Notes under the pieces: generated by a model
The model's database searches: none
What the model was told of the DNA's origin: nothing
The model's input: the letters and a program-made list of their open reading frames with translations, nothing else
In this document: piece after piece, positions 1-5,494 of the stretch
Numbering within the stretch: the stretch's first letter is position 1
Layout of the letters: each line of letters opens with the position of its first letter
Assembly: GCA_024278035.1 (NCBI GenBank)
Contig: JAJRUA010000308.1
Span: forward strand, 1-5,494
Reading direction: 5' to 3'
From: Planctomycetota bacterium
GTDB lineage: Bacteria > Planctomycetota > Planctomycetia > Pirellulales > Lacipirellulaceae
DNA length: 5,494 bases
Made by a program: the position numbers and the translations under genes

Positions 1-490
<490 letters not shown>

Positions 491-517
491 ACATTTGCAA
501 GACATTTCCAGGGAAAA

Positions 518-571
518 AGGCCCCCTCAAGGCCTCTTGGGAATCGACCCAATCGGTCACCCCGACCGGTTG
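518..571 (+). other. Cluster of small inverted repeats between rpoC and rpsL
   Basis: Three inverted repeats can be drawn. The first is AGGCC/GGCCT at 518-522 and 530-534. The second is TTGGG/CCCAA at 536-540 and 547-551. The third is a nine-pair stem at 549-557 and 563-571 with one G-T wobble and a five-base loop. The second and third overlap and cannot form together. None is followed by a T-tract, so a classic terminator for rpoC is not supported. The third overlaps the -35 box of the rpsL promoter, so it could be either an RNA structure of read-through transcripts or an operator-like dyad. The role is unknown. Confidence 0.35.
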
Positions 572-596
572 ACAACTTAGCCATTTGCCCTAAAAT
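569..596 (+). promoter_or_regulatory. Probable sigma70 promoter for rpsL-rpsG
   Basis: A perfect -35 hexamer TTGACA (569-574) is followed after 16 bases by TAAAAT (591-596), a five-of-six match to the -10 consensus. Transcription would start near 603, giving a leader of about 57 bases before the rpsL ATG. The leader contains a small GGCCA/TGGCC dyad (630-634 and 649-653) close to the start codon. The promoter would let the two ribosomal protein genes be expressed apart from rpoBC. The match is seen directly; activity is inferred. Confidence 0.6.
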
Positions 597-659
597 GCGG
601 GGCTCTTAATCCGTTTTTAATCCCTCTCAGGCCAACCTTTAGACCGACTGGCCCCTTTT

Positions 660-1028
660 ATGCCCACGATCAACCAACTTGTCCGTAAGAACCGCCGTAA
701 GAAGCGGAAGCTAAGCAAAGCGCCCGTGCTTGAGCGATGTCCGCAAAAGCGAGGCGTTTGCCTACAGGTACGGACGATGACGCCCAAGAAGCCCAACTCG
801 GCTTTGCGGAAAATCACGCGTGTGCGCTTGTCCAACGGCAAGGAAGTCACGGTCTACATCCCGGGCGAAGGCCACACGTTGCAAGAGCACAGTATTGTGT
901 TGGTGCGGGGTGGTCGGGTCCGCGACCTGCCGGGGGTTCGTTACCAAGTTGTCCGTGGTGCTCTCGACACGCTGGGTGTCGAAGGCCGCAAGCAATCTCG
1001 CAGCCGTTACGGTGCGAAAAAGAGTTAG
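660..1028 (+). CDS. rpsL: 30S ribosomal protein S12
   Basis: S12 (122 residues) sits at the decoding centre of the small subunit, where it monitors codon-anticodon pairing and influences fidelity and streptomycin sensitivity. Family hallmarks are all present: PTINQLVRK at the N-terminus, CPQKRGVC at residues 27-34, [11 protein letters not shown] at 41-51, [10 protein letters not shown] at about 69-78, and [12 protein letters not shown] around 84-95. Numbering matches E. coli S12 without gaps through this region. Lys43 is retained, as is Asp89 (the residue methylthiolated by RimO in some bacteria), but residue 88 is Arg (CGC, 921-923) instead of the usual Lys. The ATG at 660 gives the standard length; no Shine-Dalgarno sequence precedes it, only a C/T-rich stretch. 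A promoter lies at 569-596, and rpsG follows after 111 bases. Confidence 0.98.
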   Translation: MPTINQLVRKNRRKKRKLSKAPVLERCPQKRGVCLQVRTMTPKKPNSALRKITRVRLSNGKEVTVYIPGEGHTLQEHSIVLVRGGRVRDLPGVRYQVVRGALDTLGVEGRKQSRSRYGAKKS

Positions 1029-1039
1029 AAATAAAGCGA

Positions 1040-1130
1040 TCAGCTTTCAGCACGGGCCGTCAGGCATTGGGCAGTCAGCTTTCTCAAAAAACATTCCTCA
1101 GCTAACCGCTGACAGCCAACCGCTGACAGC
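1040..1130 (+). repeat. Direct repeats in the rpsL-rpsG spacer
   Basis: The spacer is built from related CAGC/CTGACAGC-type units. The 13-base sequence aaccgctgacagc occurs at 1104-1116 and again at 1118-1130 (14-base period), and tcagcttt occurs at 1040-1047 and 1075-1082 (35-base offset). No protein-coding potential or terminator is evident. The units look like a fragment of a dispersed intergenic repeat family, but one window cannot show that. In E. coli the S12-S7 spacer carries the S7 autoregulatory site; no recognisable equivalent could be identified here. Confidence 0.6.
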
Positions 1131-1139
1131 TCCCCACTC

Positions 1140-1610
1140 ATGGCCCGTATCACTGCCAGCCGCAAGACCCTAAAGCCAGATCCTATTTTTGGGTCGTTGC
1201 TTGCGGGCAAATTTATCAACTGCCTGATGCTCGACGGCAAGAAGAGCACTGCCCAGAAGGTGTTCTATGATGCCCTTGAGGTTGTCAAGGAACGGATGCC
1301 AGACGAGGAGTCCATTGAGGTTTTCACCCAGGCAATCGAAAACATTAAGCCGGCCATCGAAGTTCGCAGTAAGCGAGTCGGTGGAGCGGCTTACCAAGTG
1401 CCGATGCAGGTGAATCGGGCCCGCCAACAATCGCTTTCGATCCGTTGGCTCCTGATCGCCATCCGCGACAAGAAAGGCCGTCCTACGCACCTCAAGCTCG
1501 CCGATGAGATCGTCGCCGCCTACAATCGTGAAGGGGCCGCTATGACTCGCCGCGACAACGTCCACCGTATGGCCGACGCCAATAAGGCGTTTGCCCACTT
1601 CGCTTGGTAG
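1140..1610 (+). CDS. rpsG: 30S ribosomal protein S7
   Basis: S7 (156 residues, a normal bacterial length) is the primary rRNA-binding protein that nucleates assembly of the 30S head and lies near the E and P sites. The match is visible throughout: the N-terminal region [20 protein letters not shown] with [15 protein letters not shown] following, then [20 protein letters not shown], the beta-hairpin region [11 protein letters not shown], and [11 protein letters not shown]. The conserved C-terminus is [20 protein letters not shown] followed by FAHFAW. The MARITASR start resembles S7 proteins of Planctomycetota as remembered. ATG at 1140 is the natural start; it lacks a Shine-Dalgarno sequence and follows a C/T-rich stretch. 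It probably shares the transcript from the rpsL promoter and ends ahead of a strong terminator-like hairpin. Confidence 0.97.
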   Translation: MARITASRKTLKPDPIFGSLLAGKFINCLMLDGKKSTAQKVFYDALEVVKERMPDEESIEVFTQAIENIKPAIEVRSKRVGGAAYQVPMQVNRARQQSLSIRWLLIAIRDKKGRPTHLKLADEIVAAYNREGAAMTRRDNVHRMADANKAFAHFAW

Positions 1611-1632
1611 CGAAGAGAGAGCAAAACAAGAC

Positions 1633-1695
1633 AGGCTAGGGGTTAGGGGCCAGGGTACTTCGGTGTATCCTAGGCCTTGGCTCCTAGCCTTTTTT
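1633..1695 (+). terminator. Rho-independent terminator after rpsG
   Basis: Arms 1633-1658 and 1665-1690 form a 26-position stem with 19 Watson-Crick pairs, five G-U wobbles and two mismatches, closed by the loop ttcggt. The same bases can re-register locally to a C(UUCG)G tetraloop, a very stable cap common in terminators. Six T's follow at 1690-1695. All wobbles are of the type that pairs in + strand RNA, which suits a rightward transcript. It begins 22 bases after the rpsG stop and would separate rpsL-rpsG from fusA. The GGGGTTAGGGGCC-like composition could also mean it derives from an intergenic repeat. Confidence 0.75.
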
Positions 1696-1709
1696 CATGC
1701 GCTGTACCG

Positions 1710-1741
1710 TTGACGCATCCCTCGACCCTAATCCTTAGCCT
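1710..1741 (+). promoter_or_regulatory. Weak candidate promoter for fusA
   Basis: If the preceding hairpin terminates transcription, fusA needs its own start in the 67 bases left. TTGACG (1710-1715) is a five-of-six -35 match, but no good -10 box lies at the right distance: ccttag occurs at a 17-base spacing, and taatcc at only 13. The pyrimidine-rich bases 1716-1762 carry no Shine-Dalgarno sequence. Recorded as a possibility only; read-through of the terminator is the alternative. Confidence 0.2.
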
Positions 1742-1762
1742 CTTGTCCTTCCTGCTATTCCG

Positions 1763-3940
1763 ATGGCCTCCGACTTAACCAAGCTCCGTAATATAGGTAT
1801 CATCGCGCATATTGATGCGGGAAAGACGACCGTTACGGAGCGAATGCTGTACGTCTCGGGCGACAAGCACCGGGCGGGGGAAGTCGATAAGGGGACCACC
1901 ACCACCGACGACGATGCCGAAGAAGCCGAACGGGGCATCACGATCTACTCGGCCTGTGTCCAGTTCCCGTGGAAGGATGTTTCGATCAACCTGATCGACA
2001 CGCCGGGGCACGTAGATTTTACCGCGGAAGTGGAGCGTTCTTTGCGAGTGCTCGATGGGGCGGTCGTGGTGTTCAGCGCTCGCGAAGGGGTCGAAGCTCA
2101 GAGCGAAACGGTCTGGCGTCAGGCGGACAAATACCATGTGCCGCGTATCGCGTTTGTCAACAAGCTCGACCGCGAAGGGGCCGACTGGGAATCGGTGCTC
2201 GAAGAAATGGAAAAACGGCTCGGTGCAAGGCCCATCGCCCTGCAAATACCCGCCGGCCAAGGCCCGCCGCATGTTCCGGACCCTTTTCGCGGGGTGATTG
2301 ATCTCGTTCGGCAGAAGTTGCTGCTCTTTCCCGAAGGAAAAGAGGGCAAAGAGTATACTGAAGAACCGATCCCTGAAGAGTTGGCCGAGGAAGCTCAGCT
2401 TTACCGTGAGCGAATGCTCGAACAGCTTTACGATTTTAGCGATGAGCTAATGGAACTGGCCCTTTCCGGGGAAGAGATTCCGGAGTCGCTCATTCATCGT
2501 GTGGTTCGTGCGGCGACGGTTCAGGAGCAAATCCAACCGGTGCTGTGCGGATCGGCCTTGCATGGAGTGGGCGTCCAGCCCTTGCTCGACGCCGTGGCCG
2601 CCTACTTGCCTCACCCACTGGAGATGCCACCTGTTGAGGGCGTTGATCCCACGGGTAAGAAGGCGAAGGGGGGCGGCTCCAAAGGTCGAGCAAAGCAGGC
2701 GACGGAGGAGAATTCGGAGGGAGAGCCTAAAGCCAACTTGCCCAAAGTTTCTCGCAAGCCCGACGTAGCCGAGCCTCTCTGTGCGCTCGTGTTCAAGATC
2801 CTGCCTTACAAGACGGGCGACCTCTATTGGGTCCGTGTCTACTCAGGCGAGATCAAGCCGAACAGCCGCGCGCTGAATGCGGGCAAGGACAAGAAGGAAA
2901 ACATTTCACAAATCTGGCGCATCCACGCCACTAAGAAAGACGAACAGCTCGATATTGCCCGGGCAGGTGACATCGTGGCGCTCTTAGGGCTTCGCGAATC
3001 CATCACGGGAGACACACTGTGCGACACCCGCGCACCGATTTTGCTTGAATCAATTGAGTTTCCCGAGACGGTCATCTCGATGGCGATTGAAGCGGAGAAC
3101 TCGACGGAGAAGAAAAAGCTAACCGAAGTTCTCGCCATGCTTCGCAAGCAAGACCCGACGTTCTCTGCCACGGACAACGAAGAGACGGGCCAAACACTCA
3201 TTTCCGGCATGGGCGAACTCCACTTGGAAGTGATTCAACACCGCCTGCAACGCGACTTCGGGCTCAAAGTGAAAGTCCATAAGCCACGGGTCAGTTACCG
3301 GGAAACGGTTTCCAGCCGGATGGAGGTCGTGGGCGAATGCAACCGGAACACGAACGGCGTGCAGCACACGGCCAGCGTTCGGCTCCGTGTCGAACCCTTT
3401 ACGCCCACTGGGCCGCTCGCCCACTTATCGCCTCCGGTGGTAATTTCAATCGATCCGACGCACGGCTTGCCGAGCGAGTACCTTGAGGTGGTGGTGGAAG
3501 AGCTAGAGACCGCCGCCTCGGGGGGGGGGACGCTCGGTTTCCCGCTCATGCGAATGAAAGTAACCGTCCTCGGCGGAACGGTCCATGAGACAGACTCGAC
3601 CGAGATCGCCTTCCGAACGGCCACGTCCCTCGCCTTCGACAAAGGCCTCCGCGAAGCGGGCGTAGTGCTGCTTGAACCGATCATGTCCCTCCAGATTTCC
3701 ACGCCCGATGAGCACATGGGGGACCTCGTAGGCGACCTGCAGCAGCGCCGCGCGATCATCGAGCGCACAGAACAACGGGGCACTGGCACGGTCCTTTTTG
3801 CCCGAGCGCCGCTAGCCAATCTCTTCGGCTACTCCAGTGCCATGCGTTCGCTAAGCCAAGGCCGCGCCGGTTGTTCGATGACCCCCAGCGACTACGCAGC
3901 CGCACCGGACGACGTGCTCAAAGTTTTTTTGGGCGAGTAA
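1763..3940 (+). CDS. fusA: Elongation factor G family GTPase, probably EF-G2-like
   Basis: A 725-residue ribosomal GTPase with EF-G architecture. The GTPase motifs are complete: G1 AHIDAGKT (15-22), switch I with RGITIYSA (57-64), DTPGH (79-83), NKLD (133-136, Leu where Met is usual) and GSA (263-265). Domain II begins near 336, domain III includes GMGELHLEV from 482, domain IV follows YRET (512-515), and domain V starts at LLEPIM (about 636). EF-G drives tRNA translocation or, with RRF, splits post-termination ribosomes. Two features are odd. The domain IV tip motif KQSGGRGQYG of canonical EF-G is absent, replaced by a short stretch ECNRNTNGVQHTA (525-537), as in mitochondrial EF-G2. A Lys/Gly/Glu-rich insert of roughly 20 extra residues lies between domains I and II (about 297-333). 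His608 of the second domain IV loop is kept. The str position suggests the main EF-G, while the domain IV shape suggests the recycling type; family membership is certain, the specific role is not. There is no Shine-Dalgarno sequence. Confidence 0.93.
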   Translation: MASDLTKLRNIGIIAHIDAGKTTVTERMLYVSGDKHRAGEVDKGTTTTDDDAEEAERGITIYSACVQFPWKDVSINLIDTPGHVDFTAEVERSLRVLDGAVVVFSAREGVEAQSETVWRQADKYHVPRIAFVNKLDREGADWESVLEEMEKRLGARPIALQIPAGQGPPHVPDPFRGVIDLVRQKLLLFPEGKEGKEYTEEPIPEELAEEAQLYRERMLEQLYDFSDELMELALSGEEIPESLIHRVVRAATVQEQIQPVLCGSALHGVGVQPLLDAVAAYLPHPLEMPPVEGVDPTGKKAKGGGSKGRAKQATEENSEGEPKANLPKVSRKPDVAEPLCALVFKILPYKTGDLYWVRVYSGEIKPNSRALNAGKDKKENISQIWRIHATKKDEQLDIARAGDIVALLGLRESITGDTLCDTRAPILLESIEFPETVISMAIEAENSTEKKKLTEVLAMLRKQDPTFSATDNEETGQTLISGMGELHLEVIQHRLQRDFGLKVKVHKPRVSYRETVSSRMEVVGECNRNTNGVQHTASVRLRVEPFTPTGPLAHLSPPVVISIDPTHGLPSEYLEVVVEELETAASGGGTLGFPLMRMKVTVLGGTVHETDSTEIAFRTATSLAFDKGLREAGVVLLEPIMSLQISTPDEHMGDLVGDLQQRRAIIERTEQRGTGTVLFARAPLANLFGYSSAMRSLSQGRAGCSMTPSDYAAAPDDVLKVFLGE
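3520..3529 (+). repeat. fusA: Ten-G homopolymer inside fusA
   Basis: Ten consecutive G's encode the end of Ser586 and three glycines (587-589) in domain IV. The frame on both sides is correct EF-G, so the run length as given is coding-compatible. A loss or gain of one base would truncate an important gene, making it a candidate slippage or sequencing-error site. Confidence 0.85.
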
Positions 3941-3955
3941 CCCGCCCCCCGAGTG

Positions 3956-3984
3956 TTTTCAAGTCCTTCGAAACCTTTTACAAT
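3956..3984 (+). promoter_or_regulatory. Possible promoter for the DUF58-BatA genes
   Basis: TTTTCA (3956-3961, four of six to the -35 consensus) is followed after 17 bases by TACAAT (3979-3984, five of six to the -10). Transcription would begin near 3991, just ahead of the large hairpin at 3997-4073, leaving a leader of about 100 bases. The -10 and spacing are good, the -35 is poor. No convincing fusA terminator precedes it, so read-through from fusA is also possible. Confidence 0.35.
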
Positions 3985-3996
3985 TCGGAATAGGCC

Positions 3997-4073
3997 AGAG
4001 AGCCGTGTCGTCTCCGACGACGGCGATTCGTATTCTTTCCAGCTTGCCGTGGTCGGGGACGACACGGTTCTCT
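3997..4073 (+). other. Long near-perfect hairpin upstream of the DUF58 gene
   Basis: Arms 3997-4026 and 4044-4073 pair over 30 positions: 26 Watson-Crick pairs, three G-U wobbles (4002/4068, 4013/4057, 4025/4045) and one G-G mismatch (4019/4051), with a 17-base loop. All wobbles pair in + strand RNA and would be A-C clashes in the opposite transcript, favouring a structured + strand RNA. The stem ends 18 bases before the GTG start. No T-tract follows on either strand, so it is not an ordinary terminator. It may be a leader RNA element, an mRNA-stabilising stem at the 3' side of fusA, or a REP-like or MITE-like palindrome. The inverted repeat is directly visible; the function is unknown. Confidence 0.8.
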
Positions 4074-4091
4074 TAACCCACTTCATCGCAA

Positions 4092-4988
4092 GTGCCCTCT
4101 GCCGAATCTTATTTGAAACCGGAAGTGATCCGGCAGATTTCTCGGCTTGATTTGCGTGCACAGTTTATCGTGAAGGGGTTCATGCAGGGGCTCCATGCGA
4201 GCCCCTTTCATGGGTTCTCGGTCGAGTTCTCTGAACATCGCAAGTACACGCAGGGAGACGACCCCAAGGACATCGATTGGCTCGCCTACGCGAAGACCGA
4301 TCGATACTACGTCAAAAAGTTTGAAGCCGAGACCAACATCACGGGCTACTTGGCAATGGACCTAAGCCGGTCGATGGCCTACACGCATTCGCAAGAGTTG
4401 TCGAAGTTCGATTACTCGATCTGCCTTGCTGCGGCGCTCACCTATTTGATGGTCCACCAGCAAGACCCGGTCGGCATGGTCGCATTCACGGATAAAATCA
4501 CACAGTCGCTACCCCCCAAGAGCAAGCGAACTCAGATCGGCACGCTGCTGAGCCTTTTGGCAAAGCTCGAACCCGAAGGGGAGACCGACATCGCGGCAAG
4601 TCTCACACAACTGGCCGCGATGCTCAAACATTCGAGCCTCGTAATGATCTTTAGCGATCTTCTCACCGAGGAAGAGCCCGTGATTGATTCGCTACGCCGG
4701 CTCCGTCATGGCGGGCACGATGTGATATTGTTTCATATTCTCGATCAAGCCGAAGTGACCTTTCCCTTTCGTGGTTTGGTCGATTTTGAGGAACCAGAAA
4801 CGCATCAGCGTATGGAGCTGGATGCCGACGGTTTCCGAGCCGATTATCTGAAAGAAGTCCAAGCCTTCCGCGATCGCTACCGTGAAGAGTGCTTCAAAAG
4901 TGGGATCGACTACGTGCCGCTGGATACAAGCATGCCGTTCGATCGAGCGTTAACGGAGTACTTATCAACGAGGAGGCAAAGGAAATAG
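4092..4988 (+). CDS. DUF58 domain protein with VWA-type metal-binding motif
   Basis: A 298-residue soluble protein of the DUF58 family, found in many bacteria beside MoxR AAA+ ATPases and Bat membrane proteins, where these groups are thought to help mature or assemble protein complexes at the envelope. The DUF58 signature is clear: EHRKYTQGDDPKDIDWLAYA at about residues 48-67, then YYVKKFEAE (72-80). It continues into a von Willebrand A-like half with an intact MIDAS start DLSRS (Asp90, Ser92, Ser94) and a later strand VMIFSDLL (Asp189) that probably completes the site. No transmembrane segment or signal peptide is seen, so it is the short cytoplasmic form. The start is GTG at 4092, chosen because MPSAESYLKPEVIRQISRLD is typical of this family's N-terminus; no Shine-Dalgarno sequence precedes it. 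A BatA-like gene follows after 52 bases, probably in the same operon. No MoxR gene lies immediately upstream, which is unusual. Confidence 0.92.
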   Translation: MPSAESYLKPEVIRQISRLDLRAQFIVKGFMQGLHASPFHGFSVEFSEHRKYTQGDDPKDIDWLAYAKTDRYYVKKFEAETNITGYLAMDLSRSMAYTHSQELSKFDYSICLAAALTYLMVHQQDPVGMVAFTDKITQSLPPKSKRTQIGTLLSLLAKLEPEGETDIAASLTQLAAMLKHSSLVMIFSDLLTEEEPVIDSLRRLRHGGHDVILFHILDQAEVTFPFRGLVDFEEPETHQRMELDADGFRADYLKEVQAFRDRYREECFKSGIDYVPLDTSMPFDRALTEYLSTRRQRK

Positions 4989-5040
4989 CGGGTCGTAGGC
5001 AGCCGATGAGACGGCTCACCGCCCGTTGCCCTCTCTTTTC

Positions 5041-5494
5041 ATGTCTTTTTTGTCACCAGCCTTGCTCTTTGGCATCGTGCTCATCGGTCTTCCGATTGTG
5101 TTGCATCTGGCGATGCGCCGCCAGCCGGTGCGGATGCTGTTCCCGGCGATGCGGTTGCTGAAGAAGCGGCGTCAACAAAATGAGACGCGGCTGCAATTGC
5201 AACGGTGGTTGCTCTTAGCCTTGCGGTGTGCGGCAGTGGGGCTCTTGGCGGTGGCACTCGCCCGCCCGGTGCTTCGTCCACCGCAAGCGGAAGGCATCGT
5301 TGCCGGTGGAATGGCCGATGGACAGGGGGAGGGGCCAGCGGGCGTCGGAACCGCGCTAGGGCTTGTCTTCGATAACGCCCTGAATGCTGAGTACCGACAA
5401 GCGAATCGTTCGCGGTTCGAAGTCGCCATGGAAACGGCCGATTGGCTCTTGCAGCAAGCGCCGCCGGATACCCGAGTGGTGGTGGCTAGCCGTA
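5041..5494 (+). CDS. BatA-like membrane protein, N-terminal part (3' end outside window)
   Basis: The first 151 codons of a protein with the aerotolerance-regulator (BatA) N-terminal domain. A membrane segment at about residues 5-24 (SPALLFGIVLIGLPIVLHLA) leads into RRQPVRMLFPAMRLLKKRRQ, the characteristic 'FPA.R.L' cytoplasmic motif. A second hydrophobic segment covers about 56-74 (LLLALRCAAVGLLAVALA, then RPVLR). After a Gly-rich stretch (about 85-104) a VWA-like domain begins: strand LGLVFDNALNAEYR and helix RFEVAMETADWLLQQA. The metal motif DxSxS is degenerate here (DNALN, Asp111 to Asn115), so metal binding by this site is doubtful. The domain probably faces the periplasm. The start at 5041 is set by the membrane segment; an in-frame TAG at 4996 limits upstream extension. 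A C/T-rich stretch replaces a Shine-Dalgarno sequence. It likely works with the DUF58 protein upstream. The rest of the protein is unseen. Confidence 0.88.
   Translation, partial: MSFLSPALLFGIVLIGLPIVLHLAMRRQPVRMLFPAMRLLKKRRQQNETRLQLQRWLLLALRCAAVGLLAVALARPVLRPPQAEGIVAGGMADGQGEGPAGVGTALGLVFDNALNAEYRQANRSRFEVAMETADWLLQQAPPDTRVVVASR

Noticed and set aside
737..1105. 122-residue + strand open frame overlapping rpsL
   Set aside because: It is an alternate frame of rpsL extending into the repeat-containing spacer, with no family resemblance.
1170..1598. 142-residue open frame on the - strand opposite rpsG
   Set aside because: It lies entirely antisense to an unambiguous S7 gene and shows no recognisable domain.
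3295..3819. 174-residue open frame on the - strand opposite fusA
   Set aside because: Antisense to well-conserved EF-G domains IV and V; its serine/arginine-rich composition is that of a shadow frame.
3931..3947. GGGCG/CGCCC hairpin across the fusA stop codon as a terminator
   Set aside because: The stem has only five pairs, and the T-run lies before rather than after it on the + strand; the only T's downstream are four at 3956-3959, too far away.
5006..5161. ATG at 5006 as a start, helped by the purine-rich gaggaggcaaaggaaa at 4971-4986
   Set aside because: The ATG is in a different frame from the BatA-like protein and gives a short Cys-rich shadow peptide; the purine-rich bases are coding sequence for the DUF58 C-terminus and are too far from 5041.

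Overview
The window carries the end of a bacterial str-type cluster running into the start of a different gene group, all on the + strand. In order: the C-terminal end of rpoC (RNA polymerase beta'), rpsL (S12), rpsG (S7), a fusA-family EF-G gene, a DUF58 protein with a von Willebrand A-type metal site, and the N-terminal part of a BatA-like membrane protein that runs off the 3' edge. No gene on the - strand is credible, and no non-coding stretch exceeds about 170 bases.

The organism is most likely a member of the Planctomycetota, perhaps of the Pirellulales. This is inferred from the character of the proteins (an S7 starting MARITASR, an EF-G with a VDKGTTTTDDD switch I, a BatA protein with the DNALNAEYR signature region), the lack of Shine-Dalgarno sequences, and the coupling of DUF58 to a BatA-like gene. 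It is family-level pattern recognition from memory, not a search result.

The regulatory layout looks segmented. A near-consensus sigma70 promoter (TTGACA, 16-base spacer, TAAAAT, 569-596) sits between rpoC and rpsL, so rpsL-rpsG can be transcribed independently of rpoBC. A long hairpin followed by six T's (1633-1695) lies between rpsG and fusA and looks like an intrinsic terminator, separating fusA from the ribosomal protein genes. Between fusA and the DUF58 gene is a second, much stronger hairpin (3997-4073, about 30 paired positions) without a T-tract. It lies just downstream of a possible promoter, so it could sit at the 5' end of the DUF58-BatA message.

The first four genes serve transcription and translation: polymerase, the decoding-site protein S12, the 30S head protein S7 and a ribosomal GTPase. 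The last two resemble the DUF58/Bat part of MoxR-type systems, thought to act in envelope-associated protein complex maturation, but no MoxR ATPase lies between fusA and DUF58 here. The two most interesting points are that the str-linked EF-G lacks the canonical domain IV tip motif and resembles the recycling-type EF-G2 lineage, and that S12 naturally carries Arg at position 88, a position where K88R causes streptomycin resistance elsewhere.
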